From Seminavis robusta (taxonomy: Eukaryota; Bacillariophyta; Bacillariophyceae; Naviculales; Naviculaceae), in the NCBI GenBank assembly GCA_903772945.1, contig CAICTM010000988.1, positions 1 to 40,572 of the forward strand: 40,572 nucleotides of DNA, written 5' to 3'. Below the pieces are notes generated by a model. The model searched no databases, had not been told where the DNA came from, and saw only the letters and a list, made by a program, of their open reading frames with translations. The position numbers and the translations under genes are program-made. Positions 29,192 through 39,743 of the stretch are shown here, piece by piece. Each line of letters begins with the position of its first letter. The first letter of the stretch is position 1.

Positions 29192-31315
29192 CTAAGCGCT
29201 CTTGGCGGCCGTGGTGGTCGTCTTTTGCTGCTGCTTGGCCGAAGAAGAAATAATGGCTTCGGTGGGTGCGAACCGTCTCAACAAGGGAATATCCTGTGTC
29301 AACCGCGCCGTTTCTTTACCGGCATCCTGTTCTTGCTTGTGGCGTCGAAACTTGTGTTGCAATCCCTTCATGCGCTTGACCGATTCTTCGACCGAAGATT
29401 TCGTGCTACTCGAAGTAGAGGAACTCGTATTGGTACTGGTCGAGTACATGCTCTGATCCGTCATGGACTTGCTGCGCCCTCGTAGTTTTTTCATCTTGTC
29501 CTTGTTCGAAATCATGTCATCGTAATTGCTGCTGCTGCTGCTGGCAATGTTGGACGCAATGGCCAGCAGTGCCAAAGTGGTTTGCGAGGGTCGTTTGGTG
29601 GCACCGGATAACGATCTCGTAGTAGTAGTGCTAGAGCGTGTTCTCATGTTGCTCATGGCAGAGGAGTCGGTCTTCGATCGTCGGAGTGTGGTGGGCAGTG
29701 TATTCAACAGCAAACATTCGGATGCTTGTGCTCGTCGGCTGCTGCTGCTCTGTGTGGTCTGATCCTGTTCCAGTTCTTCTTCTTCTTGCTGTTCCGTATC
29801 ATCATCATCATCCACGATGCCATCGAAACAATCATCATCGTCATCATCATCAAAGAGGGAAGCCGATGTCCGCAGAAAAGAGTCGTCTTGCGTCCCCAGA
29901 AAAGAATCGTCTTGCGACCGCATAAAAGAGTCATCTTGCGATGTTGTGGCAAATCTCATGGCGACTGCCGACTTGAGAGACGTGGTCTTGGGCTGAATCA
30001 ACACGTTGGCGTTGGGATCAAAGTTGGACAACTTGTTAAGTTTCGTGGTGGTAGAAAAACTACTTGTATGCTCGGAAGAGAGCTTGTTGCTTTCGGACAA
30101 CAACAAGAGCTTGCTGGATGATTCCCGTTGTTTCAGGTTCGCTCGAGGAGGGTTGGGACTGGTGGTGCTGCCACTCCCTAGAAGCAAACTCTGTCTGCGA
30201 CCACTCTTTTTCCGCGTGATGCTTCTTCCCCGACCAGCAAAACTTTCATCACTCTTGGTTCTTCGCAGAGGTGGAGCGGCCGTGGATTCTTGGGTGTCAG
30301 TTGTAACATGCTCGGACAGCTTATAGCTGAGCAACTTGCTGGATGATTCCCGTTGTTTCAGGTTGGCACGGCGATTGGCAGCAGTAGGACTGGGGTTGCT
30401 GTCCAGAAGGGAACGTCGTGCACTGGTGGTGCGGGTGATGCTTCTTCCCCGACCAGCAAAACTTTCATCACTCTTGGTTCTTCGCAACGGCGGAGCAGCC
30501 GTGGTGTCTTGGGTTTCCGCTGAAGTATGCTCCGAGAGCTTGCAGCTCAGCAACCTGTTGGATGACTGGCGTCGTTTCAGGTTGGCACGGCGATTGATAC
30601 TAGTAGGGGCGGTGGTGCTGTCCAGAAGGGAACGTCGTGCACTGTTGGTGCGGGTGACGCTTCTTCCGCGATTACTGCAGAAGCTCTCGTCACTGTGCGT
30701 TCTACGAAGCGGCGGAGCTGCTTTGTCTTGTTCTTGCTTGTCTTGCTTGGCAGAAGAAGTATGAATGGAACTACGGCGGCTCTTACTGCTGCGACTTTGG
30801 GTAGTCGCATTGCTGTGTACAGTGCTTCTGGACAAGTCCACCATGGAACTCTTTCGTTGGAGACTTTTGCTGCGAGAGGGAGGTGCTCTTCGGGTCTCTT
30901 CTTCTCGTTCTTCTCTTCTACTACTGCTACTACCAGCAGTACATGTGCTAGCGGTGGAAAGTGTTGCTCTTCGTCGAGTACTCTTACTGCGAGAGGATGC
31001 CGTCTCGTGGTGAAGATTGCTACTCCCCGCATGCATTGAAGAGCGTCGTCGACTGCTTCGTGACGCACTGTTACTACCACCACCTCCACTGCGACGACGG
31101 CGGTGATGACTACTACTGCTGCTAGTACCATTATCGATGAGTCGTCGGGAACTCTTGCTGCGGCCACGATGGCTGTGAGTGCTAATGCCGGTACTGGTAT
31201 TGGTACTAGTAGAACCACGCCTGGAAGCACCACCGGCAGCATTGTCAGCCACAATGGCTGCTCCACTGTTCGATCGAGGGATGCTCTTGCCGCGTTGATA
31301 GCCCATGATTTTCAA
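29192..31315 (-). CDS. Ser/Arg-rich disordered protein with three 73-residue repeats (707 aa)
   Basis: A single open frame starts MKIMGYQRGKSIPRSNSGAA. I recognise no catalytic domain. Residues ~50-190 are rich in RRxS/RSxS motifs. Residues ~200-420 are three head-to-tail repeats of about 73 aa, each with PPLRRTxSDESF, GRGRSITRT, RRSLLDS and RANLKQRESSSKLL. A shorter triplet of eight-residue SQDDSFL(R/G)T units follows, then an Asp/Glu-rich tract, and a Thr/Ser-rich basic C-terminus with RRFAPTEAI. The many RRxS contexts suggest a multi-site kinase substrate or scaffold; this is inference. The preserved frame through the diverged repeats supports protein-level selection. An upstream in-frame start was not seen. 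It may be a distant relative of the protein at 22773-24761. Confidence 0.8.
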   Translation of the reverse strand: MKIMGYQRGKSIPRSNSGAAIVADNAAGGASRRGSTSTNTSTGISTHSHRGRSKSSRRLIDNGTSSSSSHHRRRRSGGGGSNSASRSSRRRSSMHAGSSNLHHETASSRSKSTRRRATLSTASTCTAGSSSSRREEREEETRRAPPSRSKSLQRKSSMVDLSRSTVHSNATTQSRSSKSRRSSIHTSSAKQDKQEQDKAAPPLRRTHSDESFCSNRGRSVTRTNSARRSLLDSTTAPTSINRRANLKRRQSSNRLLSCKLSEHTSAETQDTTAAPPLRRTKSDESFAGRGRSITRTTSARRSLLDSNPSPTAANRRANLKQRESSSKLLSYKLSEHVTTDTQESTAAPPLRRTKSDESFAGRGRSITRKKSGRRQSLLLGSGSTTSPNPPRANLKQRESSSKLLLLSESNKLSSEHTSSFSTTTKLNKLSNFDPNANVLIQPKTTSLKSAVAMRFATTSQDDSFMRSQDDSFLGTQDDSFLRTSASLFDDDDDDDCFDGIVDDDDDTEQQEEEELEQDQTTQSSSSRRAQASECLLLNTLPTTLRRSKTDSSAMSNMRTRSSTTTTRSLSGATKRPSQTTLALLAIASNIASSSSSNYDDMISNKDKMKKLRGRSKSMTDQSMYSTSTNTSSSTSSSTKSSVEESVKRMKGLQHKFRRHKQEQDAGKETARLTQDIPLLRRFAPTEAIISSSAKQQQKTTTTAAKSA
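30056..30718 (-). repeat. Three in-frame tandem repeats of ~219 bp inside the Ser/Arg-rich gene
   Basis: Units correspond to residues ~200-273, ~274-346 and ~347-420 of the protein read on the minus strand. The second unit is closest to its neighbours in the RRTKSDESFAGRGRSIT block; the third carries small insertions. Confidence 0.9.
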
Positions 31316-34259
31316 ACACTGAGGGGTACCGGTATCAGGTCAAAAGTGTTACTCGTCCTTGCTGGCTAGCTTGGATTTGTGTGTCTTGTGTCTGATGCCT
31401 GAATGAGAGATTCCCACTTCTTTTTGGAGCTCTGTTTTTCGTGTGCACTATTAATAGTCTTCTTCTTCTGCTTCCGCCCTTCCAGCCGAAAAAGAATTAC
31501 CGGGATCTTGGTGGCAATCTGCTGATCTATCGATCGATTTACGGTATTAAAATACCAGGGTTTCCAATGTCCTGCACGTGGTTTCGAACAGTCCTGCGGA
31601 TTCCTTACTAATGATAATTATGACCGATTCAAAATTGGCTTAAGAACTACTTCTCTTCTCCAGACTTCTTGACCACCAATCTCGGGATAGCAATGGCCTC
31701 TTACAAGCTCCTCCTCCGAAAGACTCGGAAAGAGATGATGATGGGCATAGCTATGGGCATAGCTATGGGCATTTCAGCGGGAGTACTTCGGAAACTGTCC
31801 ACAGTACGAACACCGGAACAAGAAGGGATAAGGACCATCGTACGAATTATGAACTGCCCGATTTTACACGATAGATTTAGGGCAAAGGTCCAGCAGAGCT
31901 CCAGCGGTTGGTCCTAATGACTTGCTTCTGACTACCAGATAAAAAGATCAGTTAAGATCTCTATTGCTCTTGATCGTAAACGACTGGAGGAGTTCAAGGG
32001 AGCCAAGCAGTTTCCAAGATCTTCAATTGATACCTAATTCCAAAGCTTTTCCACAATCTCAAAGGTCTTTTCAACCGAATTTTCGACCTTGTCAAGGTCT
32101 TTTTGAACAGAATTTTGACCATTGATAATCACTACCAAGATTTATTTAACCTTTGTCCCCAATGTGTTGCCACCAAATCAGCTAGCTGAACTCTCGAAAC
32201 CATGATTCCTGTGCCGATAGCACAGTACGCTTGTAAGTCGTAGGGTCCTTTGAAGCAACGCTGACATTCTCCCATTCTCTAAACCACACCCAACAACTAA
32301 CTAACCAGCAAGCTAGCTAGGTCTGGCCATCAAAACGCACGTCGAAAGGAAGCTGACGACATGATTGGCGTAAGACTGCGGGTCCTGACTCGACTCAGGC
32401 CTTTCTTGCTTTCGACTCGAGGACTCTGGATCAACCCAGAAGGAAATGCTACGAGTTCTTGAGTTCTTTTCGTTGCCAAAGGCAACCGCAAGTATGAGGA
32501 GTCCTCGAGTCGCCACAATGGTGGATTCTAATCTGACCACTACAGATGAAAGTAGCTAACTGCCCCGGTAGCCGTGTCTGCTGAGCACACTTAGAATACC
32601 AAGAAGGAGAAAAGCATGAAACACTGTCTCCTCCATAGTTGGTTGGATGATCTGCAGCACTGGCTGCAAGAATGGTGTCATCTGAAAGCTCCCTGCAAGT
32701 AGGTAAGCACAGCTGGCAAAACCCCAGCTCAATCCTTCCGCTTACTTTGCTCTTCATCAGTTCTCAAACCAGCGTGCCGGTCGAATCCTGAACGATCATG
32801 AATCGGAAAGTACGCCTGCCTACCAACAGCTAGCGCTGCTGGATTGCAATGCAAGTAGAGCGAGGCAGACTGTAAAGAAAGCGGGTGACTTTAGCCGCCC
32901 AGCCAGCACTCATGCATCCCAACGGAATACCAGTACTGTAGGTGGGAAGCAGACGACAAGACCTCAAACTCCCCTGTGGAATTCCAAAATCACCATATCC
33001 TCTTCCTCAAGGATTGATTGGCTTCTAATAAAGGCGAGCTGCCGGTGGTTATCCAGGGGCTGTGAAAAGCAAATGAAAACATCTTGTTCAGTCACGGTTG
33101 CAAAATATTGAAGCCAGCAAAGCAACCAGTCACATTTACTACAGTCCCAAACAAAAACTGACAACGGCCCAGCCAGGAATCCTTCAATCTACATGTACAC
33201 ACCTGTACTAGCTAGCCACGGGTAGCTAGCTAGCGGGCCAGCAATGAGTGACAATATCTTTCGAAAACAGAGCTGGCAAATGGGAAGATTGAAAAAAGGC
33301 CAGGCTATGTCTGTAGTCTAATCTTTTGGATTTGACATGACTCTTTCATCTGTCTCCTAATGAGACTCATCAGTGCTGGAGCTAAATTAGCTATGGAAAC
33401 GCTCTTGATTTCATTGCAGGCGATGATGACTTACTTATTCATTTCAGTATTACTTCAATTTTCTCCGTATTGCAAAGGCGGCCTAGCTAATGTCGCGTCC
33501 CGAAGGTTTTGACGATGCTGGTGGAGCCAGTTGCCTGGATGCTCAGCACCTCTACCGGTATGGCACACTGTTCATTGTTTCTGTGCCTGTTGTTGAGAGG
33601 TTTGTAAAGGGGAAGGAATAGATAGGTGATGTGTCCACCGGTGGCTTCCATGTCCGGTACCAGTACCGGTATCAATCGGTGTGAAAGCCGAGCTTGGTGA
33701 CGCCTTGTCACTCTTGTTTCAACGTTTCAACCGACCATGCAGTCAAAAGGGCATGTGGGAATCAGAAGAAGGAAGGCGTGACAGTTGCAGGTCTCGGAAG
33801 CATTAACTGAACAACCTTGAGCGTCTGATTTTGTTGTACCAATGCTTCAGCGATTGACGAAGGGCTTTTTCACAAAGATACAGTGAACTTCCTTGGAGAC
33901 CTTGTGGACGTGCAAGGCTGCTGGTCCTGTGTGTTGGAGATGAGCACAGACACCCAAACATGGAGATGCCCAAGACGCTACACCATGGGGTGCCGGTACG
34001 TACACAACAAAAGGACTTGCAGGACTACCGCTACCTACGGAGTATCTAGCAGGAAGCATCAGAGCGCTCGGCTACATGTACTCGTATTCAAGTTAGTTAT
34101 CATGAAAAGCCTGAGAGGTCCACAGGTTTGCCTCACAAGCTCACAAGGCTCACAAATCCATTTTCTTTCTTTCGAGAAGATCTAAAAGCAACGGCCAATT
34201 ACTCAACTATCCAACCAACCTGGTCAGTACACGCACAAGGCAACGTTTATTCATTCAAG
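31316..34259. other. Intergenic region, no gene recognised
   Basis: About 2.9 kb between divergent genes. The longest frames (82-102 codons) look random; the one at 31669 owes part of its length to a tandem GGGCATAGCTAT repeat. It contains a long inverted repeat (32413-32512), a GCTAGC cluster near 33220, and GGTACC/ACCGGT clusters near 33655 and 33990. A CCGGTCGAATCC stretch near 32775 resembles a Pol III B-box but has no tRNA around it. Confidence 0.55.
32413..32512. repeat. 100-bp inverted repeat with 14-bp perfect arms
   Basis: CGACTCGAGGACTC (32413-32426) is matched by its exact reverse complement at 32499-32512. The 72-bp interior contains a second small stem, GTTGCC-AAA-GGCAAC. It could be a MITE-like element or a transcribed hairpin. 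No target-site duplication is obvious. Confidence 0.8.
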
Positions 34260-35561
34260 ATGACAATGATGGTCAAGCACGCAAACCATAACGCTACCAC
34301 CCGACAGGGATCGAACAAGCCTCGTCGTATTCGCAAGTTGCCTTCTTCGCGAAAGAGCAACCACTCGTTGGGCAACAAGCAAGCATCGAGCAAGAGCTTT
34401 CGAACCACCGCCAGCGGAACATCCGCCATGTTTCATACCAAGGATGGTGATGACATGAGTCAATACGCCTTCTCGGTTGACCCTTCCATGTACAACAATA
34501 ATTCTAGTGGGAGGCAGTTAGTAAGTGACAACGACAATGCCCAACCGCCACCACCACAAGAAGAAGATTGGGAGGAACTGAAGAGTGTCGACGAAAGCGT
34601 CTACTGGGATCGATCCATTGCTCCTGGTCAGCCAGTGACGCAAAAGGAATTGGAAGAAGTCTGGAAGCGCACAAGAGGCATGCTCGTCAAGGATACATCG
34701 ATTCCCAAGCTCATTGTGCCCAAGAGTAGCAGTACTCCAAAAGTTTCCCCACCCAAGAAAACGTCACATCGTTTTGTGAAGGACAACAACGACAAGTCGG
34801 TGCCAAAGATCATTGCCCCCACCCCCACCAAAAGGAGCCTTCCAGAAGATGCCAGCGAAGAAATGGACTTGATGGGATCCAGTCGCACCGTCTTCAAGCA
34901 AATGCAGCTTCAGCAGCAAAAGCAACTGTCTCAGCAGCAGCGACCACCGTCCCAGCGAGTCAAGCAGCAGCCCCAGGAACTCGATCCTACCGTCACGGAA
35001 GAAGAGTCCATGGCAGCCAGTGCGGAAGGAGGATCCGTCGCCATCATTAGGCCCGTATCCACGATATCTCTTAGTCCTACCGGTACCGGTACCGGTACCG
35101 GTACCAGTCCTAGTAGTTCCAAGAAGAAGGGCAAGCGCAAAAGTGTCTTGCATACCGGTACCAGTCCTAGTAGTTCCAAGAAGAAGGGCAAGCGCAAAAG
35201 TGTCTTGCATCGATTCTTTGGATCCATCTTCTCGACTGGTACGAGTACTGCCAAAAAGAGCAAAGGCGAAAGTCGACGCAATAAGAGACAGTCCTTGCCG
35301 ACCAAACCCAACGAGCCCTGGGACAAGAACTACGCCACGGCTGGATCTGCCCCCAACAGGGCGTACCGATCTGTTGGGACGTTCTCTGCCTCCACGAATA
35401 CAACGGCTTCGTCCAATGTCCGCAAAAGCAGTGCCAAGCAACGCCGACGACACCAATCCACTGGTGTTCTGGTCCTCGAGCAGAAGCAGAAGCAACCAAT
35501 GACGATTCGTGCAGAGGCGCCCAAGGCACAACCGCCGGGTGTGAAATCTGTGGAGTGCTGA
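34260..35561 (+). CDS. Basic, disordered Ser/Lys-rich protein (433 aa), unknown function
   Basis: The start chosen is MTMMVKHANHN at 34260; an in-frame Met at 34128 would add 44 residues with no conserved look. No domain recognised. The N-terminus is Arg/Lys/Ser-rich (RRIRKLPSSRKSNHS). A more ordered acidic patch follows around residues 100-145 (EDWEELKSVDESVYWDRS, then VTQKELEEVWKRTRGM), the most conserved-looking part. Next are proline/lysine-rich repeats (IPKLIVPK, VPKIIAPT), a Gln run, and a Thr-Gly run encoded by (TACCGG)n. Two identical 19-residue units then end in KKKGKRKSVLH, the second running into RFFGSIFS. The Lys/Arg clusters could be nuclear localisation signals; this is inference. 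It is separated by about 2.9 kb from the divergent Ser/Arg-rich gene and resembles it only in composition. Confidence 0.75.
   Translation: MTMMVKHANHNATTRQGSNKPRRIRKLPSSRKSNHSLGNKQASSKSFRTTASGTSAMFHTKDGDDMSQYAFSVDPSMYNNNSSGRQLVSDNDNAQPPPPQEEDWEELKSVDESVYWDRSIAPGQPVTQKELEEVWKRTRGMLVKDTSIPKLIVPKSSSTPKVSPPKKTSHRFVKDNNDKSVPKIIAPTPTKRSLPEDASEEMDLMGSSRTVFKQMQLQQQKQLSQQQRPPSQRVKQQPQELDPTVTEEESMAASAEGGSVAIIRPVSTISLSPTGTGTGTGTSPSSSKKKGKRKSVLHTGTSPSSSKKKGKRKSVLHRFFGSIFSTGTSTAKKSKGESRRNKRQSLPTKPNEPWDKNYATAGSAPNRAYRSVGTFSASTNTTASSNVRKSSAKQRRRHQSTGVLVLEQKQKQPMTIRAEAPKAQPPGVKSVEC
35078..35105 (+). repeat. (TACCGG)n repeat inside a coding region
   Basis: More than four TACCGG units are translated as alternating Thr-Gly. 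The same hexamer recurs between genes throughout the window. Confidence 0.9.
35097..35210 (+). repeat. Exact 57-nt tandem duplication inside the coding region
   Basis: Units 35097-35153 and 35154-35210 are identical and in frame, each encoding 19 residues with SPSSSKKKGKRKSVLH. Each unit starts with ACCGGTACC, so the hexamer repeat may have seeded the duplication. Confidence 0.95.
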
Positions 35562-35952
35562 ACTAAACGAAAATGCATGCATGCTTGTGAAGCCAAGGAT
35601 TCCTTGTTGTACATGTGGAGTAGTTCATGAATGAGGTCAGCTTTTAGTATAGAGTAAATACGCATACTACTAAGCCAAGTACTTTGTTGGATGTATATGT
35701 ACCTTTGAGAATACGAGTATCTACTATCTTGGAACCGGAGGGTTCTGCATGGGCTTGCTCCAAATCGTAGTTCCTCTAATCTGACCCGACTCCACTCCAC
35801 AGGCAGCCCCAGCCATCCCGCTGGAGCCTCTGACTGCTTGAGGTAACGTGTGCTGGTCAAGGACCAATAGGCAACGGCAATAAAGCGTGGTACAATTTTA
35901 ACTTAAAAGCAGCAATAACAACTTGGGATTAGTTGTCTACAAAAAGGTCTTG

Positions 35953-36450
35953 AAGTGCATGGTAGGCCCACACAAAAAAACAAAAAAATCTTTATAACGG
36001 ATATGGCCCCAATGGACGGATCATCACTGTGCTGCAGCCGAAGCTTTGGGTAACCGCTCCCGGCCGAAGCGGGGATTGGTTTCACAGGAGACCACCACTG
36101 GTTCCCTCACCGGCACCACACTCCCTAGGGGAGATGGTGCATTTAAAGTTACATGTAAGTATAAATGGCATATCTCGTGTGGATTTGCCGGACATATATT
36201 CCTAACTGATTTGTGGGTTTGGCCGAATGGATTCAGGGAGAGTTACTTGGTGGGTTGGATGGAGGGAGAAAAGGAGGGGTGGAAGCGGACACAGGAGGGA
36301 ATTGGAAGGATGGGAAGTGGAGGTCCTGCATCAATTACCCAGTCTCAAGCTGTGTGGCGTAACTCTCTTCAAGGACTGGTTCCCATGTGTTGATCCATTG
36401 TCGGATTGATGCTGTGGGCCAAGTGCATGGTAGGCATGGTAGGCCCACAC
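35953..36450. mobile_element. Putative ~500-bp element between direct repeats
   Basis: AAGTGCATGGTAGGCCCACAC (35953-35973) recurs at 36421-36450, where GGTAGGCAT has been locally duplicated. The interior carries family-2 repeat copy B. This could be an insertion with a long target duplication or a remnant with terminal direct repeats. No coding sequence is evident. Confidence 0.45.
35985..36110 (+). repeat. Dispersed repeat, family 2, copy B
   Basis: It shares ATCTTTATAACGGATAT exactly, and GGCCGAAGCGGGGATTG approximately, with the minus-strand copy at 16395-16536. The order of the blocks is the same; the sequence between them has diverged. Confidence 0.6.
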
Positions 36451-36769
36451 TTTTACAGGTGTACGCAAGAAACGCAGGAATACAAGAAACGCAGGAATAA
36501 AACAGTATGTAAAAAGCGCACTACTAGTAAGTGGTAAACTGTTTTCAAAGGAGCAGACACCTCGTGAGGAATGAAGTTTATTCACTTCAAAATAATGTTG
36601 TACTGTACTTCACTCTAACCGCACAGAAACCGCACAGATGGCGTATGCCATTCCACGAGTGTGGTAATTCTCCCGTGAGATAGGTCGAGATCTCCCGATC
36701 ATCTGCCGTTCGCCTTGTGCTGTCTATAGTAGTTGTTGCCGCCACTGCCCGTTGAAAAGATAATGTACC

Positions 36770-39494
36770 ATGGAATCAACCAGAGCTAATAGTGGAGCTG
36801 AGGATGATTGGACGTTGACTGCTAACCAAGGAAAACCACCAACACAAGATGAAGAATCGGTAGTGGACCCACCCAGTATGAGCGATGTCGCAAGTCCCAA
36901 AAATATGAGCTGTGCTTCTTCAGTGACTACTCATTTCCAAGATGCGGAAATCTTTGTCCCACACATGTATCCATCAGCTCAGAATCTACACAACTCGGAT
37001 GATGTAGAGAACCCCACCTTTCAGCCAGTCACACAGCACACCAAGCCAACAGTGATACCTTCGATTTTACCACCTCTTCCTGAGGAATCGTCGCAAGACC
37101 CAACTGACAGCAATAGTATCGCTGCAAGCCACCAAAAAATTGATGGAAATCAAATTTGCAAGGAACAAGAAAAAGCTGCCATGATGGAGGCATCATCCGC
37201 TGTTCCATCCATGGCAAGCTTGGAATCAAAAATAAACCAAAAAACCCAGATAAACTCTGTTCCACAAATGTGTTTTGAATCAGATGGAGAAAATGGCATT
37301 GATCCAACCATCGAAAAGGAGCAAAATGAGGATGAAGTAACCAAGCAAACCGTTGTACAAGGTGATCACATCCCAAAATTGGGCAAAAACAAGGATCCGG
37401 CAATGCTGGACATTGAAAATCCAGCCAGTGACCAATTTGAGGCTCTTATTAGGGAGGATGCTACCACCTCCCCATCGCAAATGTGGATTCAAGAAGTGTC
37501 AATGCCCATGAATATGCCATCCCTCTCTAGGTACACTGGTGCAACTGTGCAAGAAAGTACACCAGGAGCCCATGCTGTCCAAGCATTCCAGTCCACCCAA
37601 CAACCAAATCACGATAATCCAACTTCTCGACTAAATGCCACTCTTGCCGCGGATAATCTGCACCAACCGCCAAACATGAATTCAGCCGTTGATGACGAAA
37701 GAAACGAAAGAAACACACAAATGCCTCCACAAGAGGCACTGGCAGAGGCAAGACCAGTTGCTGCTACTGAGGATGACCTACCAATTGCGACAGCTGAGGA
37801 TGGCATAGGGAAGGGCCGGCAGCAAAGCAACTGGCCTTTCTATCTCATGGGAGGTATATGCATCTTTTTGGTTGTGGCTGCTATCATTGTGTGGGCTGTT
37901 TGTGGAACAGGGCACTGCAGCCAAAAGGTCTATGTGGATGGTAGCAGTACTATGGTGCCCACCACCTTCAGAGATGCGGTTGAAGCACCCAAGATTGAAA
38001 TTGCCTTGACAATCGTTTTGGGTAAGGACTACTTTCAACAGGTGGAAGAATCTGGAGAAGGAAATGATGATGACCTTGCTGAATTCATGCTGAAAACAAG
38101 ACAGAAAGCCTTTGATTGGATTGTCAATCATGACCCAATGCAATTGGAGTACAATGCTCCTAATTTGGTGCAAAGGTTTCTTTTAGTTCTCTTCTACTTC
38201 CAAACCACAAGGCACAAGCCATGGAAACAGTGCAATCCACCTGCAGGGAGTGCAATTTCTGGTCTCTGCTATGAACCTCATCATTTGACTGGCGAGATGA
38301 CAGCAAACATTTTGGGGGATCAGTGGCTCTCTGCCAGTCATGAGTGCCTCTGGGGTGGTGTAAGCTGTGAAACTGTGCAGTCAGTGGATAGGACAGTTGT
38401 TGAGCTGCGTCAATGTAAGTCTCTCCAAAATGTTATCAGCCTCTTCGATTTGGCCTGTCGCTGACTCTGTGAATATCTGGATTCGTCAGATTGGAATCAT
38501 CTCAATGGCCCTCTTTCCTGGGAGATCACAAGATTGCCACAGTTGTGGATTCTAGCGCTTCACTCCAACATGCTGACTGGAGTACTGCCCCCAAGACTCT
38601 TCCCCAATAAAGCAGGTTTTTCCCTGGAATGTCTTGATTTGTACTTGAATCAGTTTTCTGGAACTATTCCTGTAGAATGGGTTGCAAACCTTCTTGAAGG
38701 AAATGGAAAACTTGCCGATCTTAACCTGCATAGGAACACATTGACAGGGAAAATTCCATCAGAGTTGGGTCTACTTCCTTTGAAAAGACTCATCCTCACA
38801 AGCAACACTCTGACAGGTTCTATTCCACGAGAAATCTTCAGCCAACCTTCACATGAATGGCTCTTTTTTGGGGGAAATGATGTAAATTACTGCTGGTCGT
38901 GCTGTTTGCAGAAATAGTTAGCCAAAGCTTACCTTCTTTTTGGTCCTCTCTGGTGATTTCAAGCTCACTGGAACATTGCCAAGCGAAGTTGGACTTCTTA
39001 CTAATTTGCAAGTGCTGAACTTGAATTACACACAGATTTCTGGCTCCTTACCCTCAGAGATTGGCCTGTCAAACCAGGTTGATAGACTCATTCTCTCTAA
39101 CACCAACATGCAAGGGACAATTCCTGAAGAACTCTACACTGGACTTGACAAACTCCAGTTTTTCCACTTGGATGGTTGCAACTTTACTGGGACCATCAGC
39201 CCATCACTGGGCCTCTTGACACGTCTCCAAGAGCTGCACCTATCCAAGAACCACTTCCATGGCACTATTCCCAATGAGATTGAGGCATTGACAGGACTAG
39301 CTGAACTTCTGGTGAATGGGAATGATCTATCTGGCACATTTCCAGTCCCTTTTTGCCAGAATGTTTATACTGACGAAAAATTATCCAAGGTTGTGGCTGA
39401 CTGTTTGCACAATCCAGCAACCAGAGCTCCTGCAATCCAGTGTGCTTGCTGCACAAGTTGTTGCGATGAGACAGGACTTTGCTTTGCCACTTGA
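36770..39494 (+). CDS. LRR receptor-like membrane protein (three exons, 855 aa)
   Basis: Exons are 36770-38414, 38490-38881 and 38964-39494 (GT-AG, phases 1 and 0). The splice joins give RQ-Y-WNHLNGPLS and GGND-LTGTLPSEVG, both restoring LRR consensus. Residues 1-355 form a hydrophilic, Gln/Asn/Met-rich cytoplasmic tail without a kinase domain. One membrane helix lies at ~356-380 (FYLMGGICIFLVVAAIIVWA). The extracellular part has the diatom-type cap (AFDWIVNHDPMQL, NLVQRFLLVLFYFQTT, then WLSASHECLWGGVSC) and about nine LRRs with LTGxIPSELG motifs, closed by a Cys-rich tail (CACCTSCCDETGLC). The single-pass topology with an LRR ectodomain suggests a receptor or adhesion role; ligand and signalling partner are unknown. 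The intron-2 donor is GTAAAT, a little weak, but the join fits exactly. It is complete, unlike the LRR gene at 20123 which lacks the cap. Confidence 0.92.
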
Positions 39495-39743
39495 TGTCTG
39501 TAGGCCCTTGCCAAACAAGCAACAATCCTGCATGGCAATGGGGTATCGTGAGCCTATTCGTATCCAGGTTCATCCCATGTGTGATTTGCTTCCGCCCGAT
39601 GGAGCATTGCCCTTGCTTGAGCAGCTATGATGTGCTTTCGTGGTTCACATGTTCTTCCTGCTACTACTGCTACTACTGTTGGATCAACACCTGAGAGAAA
39701 TTCAAGGTAACCTGCTTTACTATTCAGTCAACAACAAAAAAAC

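Larger units (their letters stand above)
35562..36769. other. Intergenic region with repeat element
   Basis: No gene recognised. It contains dispersed repeat family 2 copy B and a segment flanked by 21-bp direct repeats (35953-36450), plus short tandem motifs near 36463-36500 (AAGAAACGCAGGAAT) and 36625 (ACCGCACAGAA). Confidence 0.6.

Noticed and set aside
31669..31917. 82-codon frame with repeated GIAM
   Set aside because: The repeat comes from a short tandem DNA repeat, and there is no supporting conservation or context.
32760..32790. CCGGTCGAATCC as part of a tRNA gene
   Set aside because: It resembles a T-loop/B-box, but I could not build an acceptor stem or an anticodon arm around it.
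34764..35582. Minus-strand frame of 272 codons
   Set aside because: It is antisense to the basic protein at 34260-35561, with low-complexity Leu/Gly content only.
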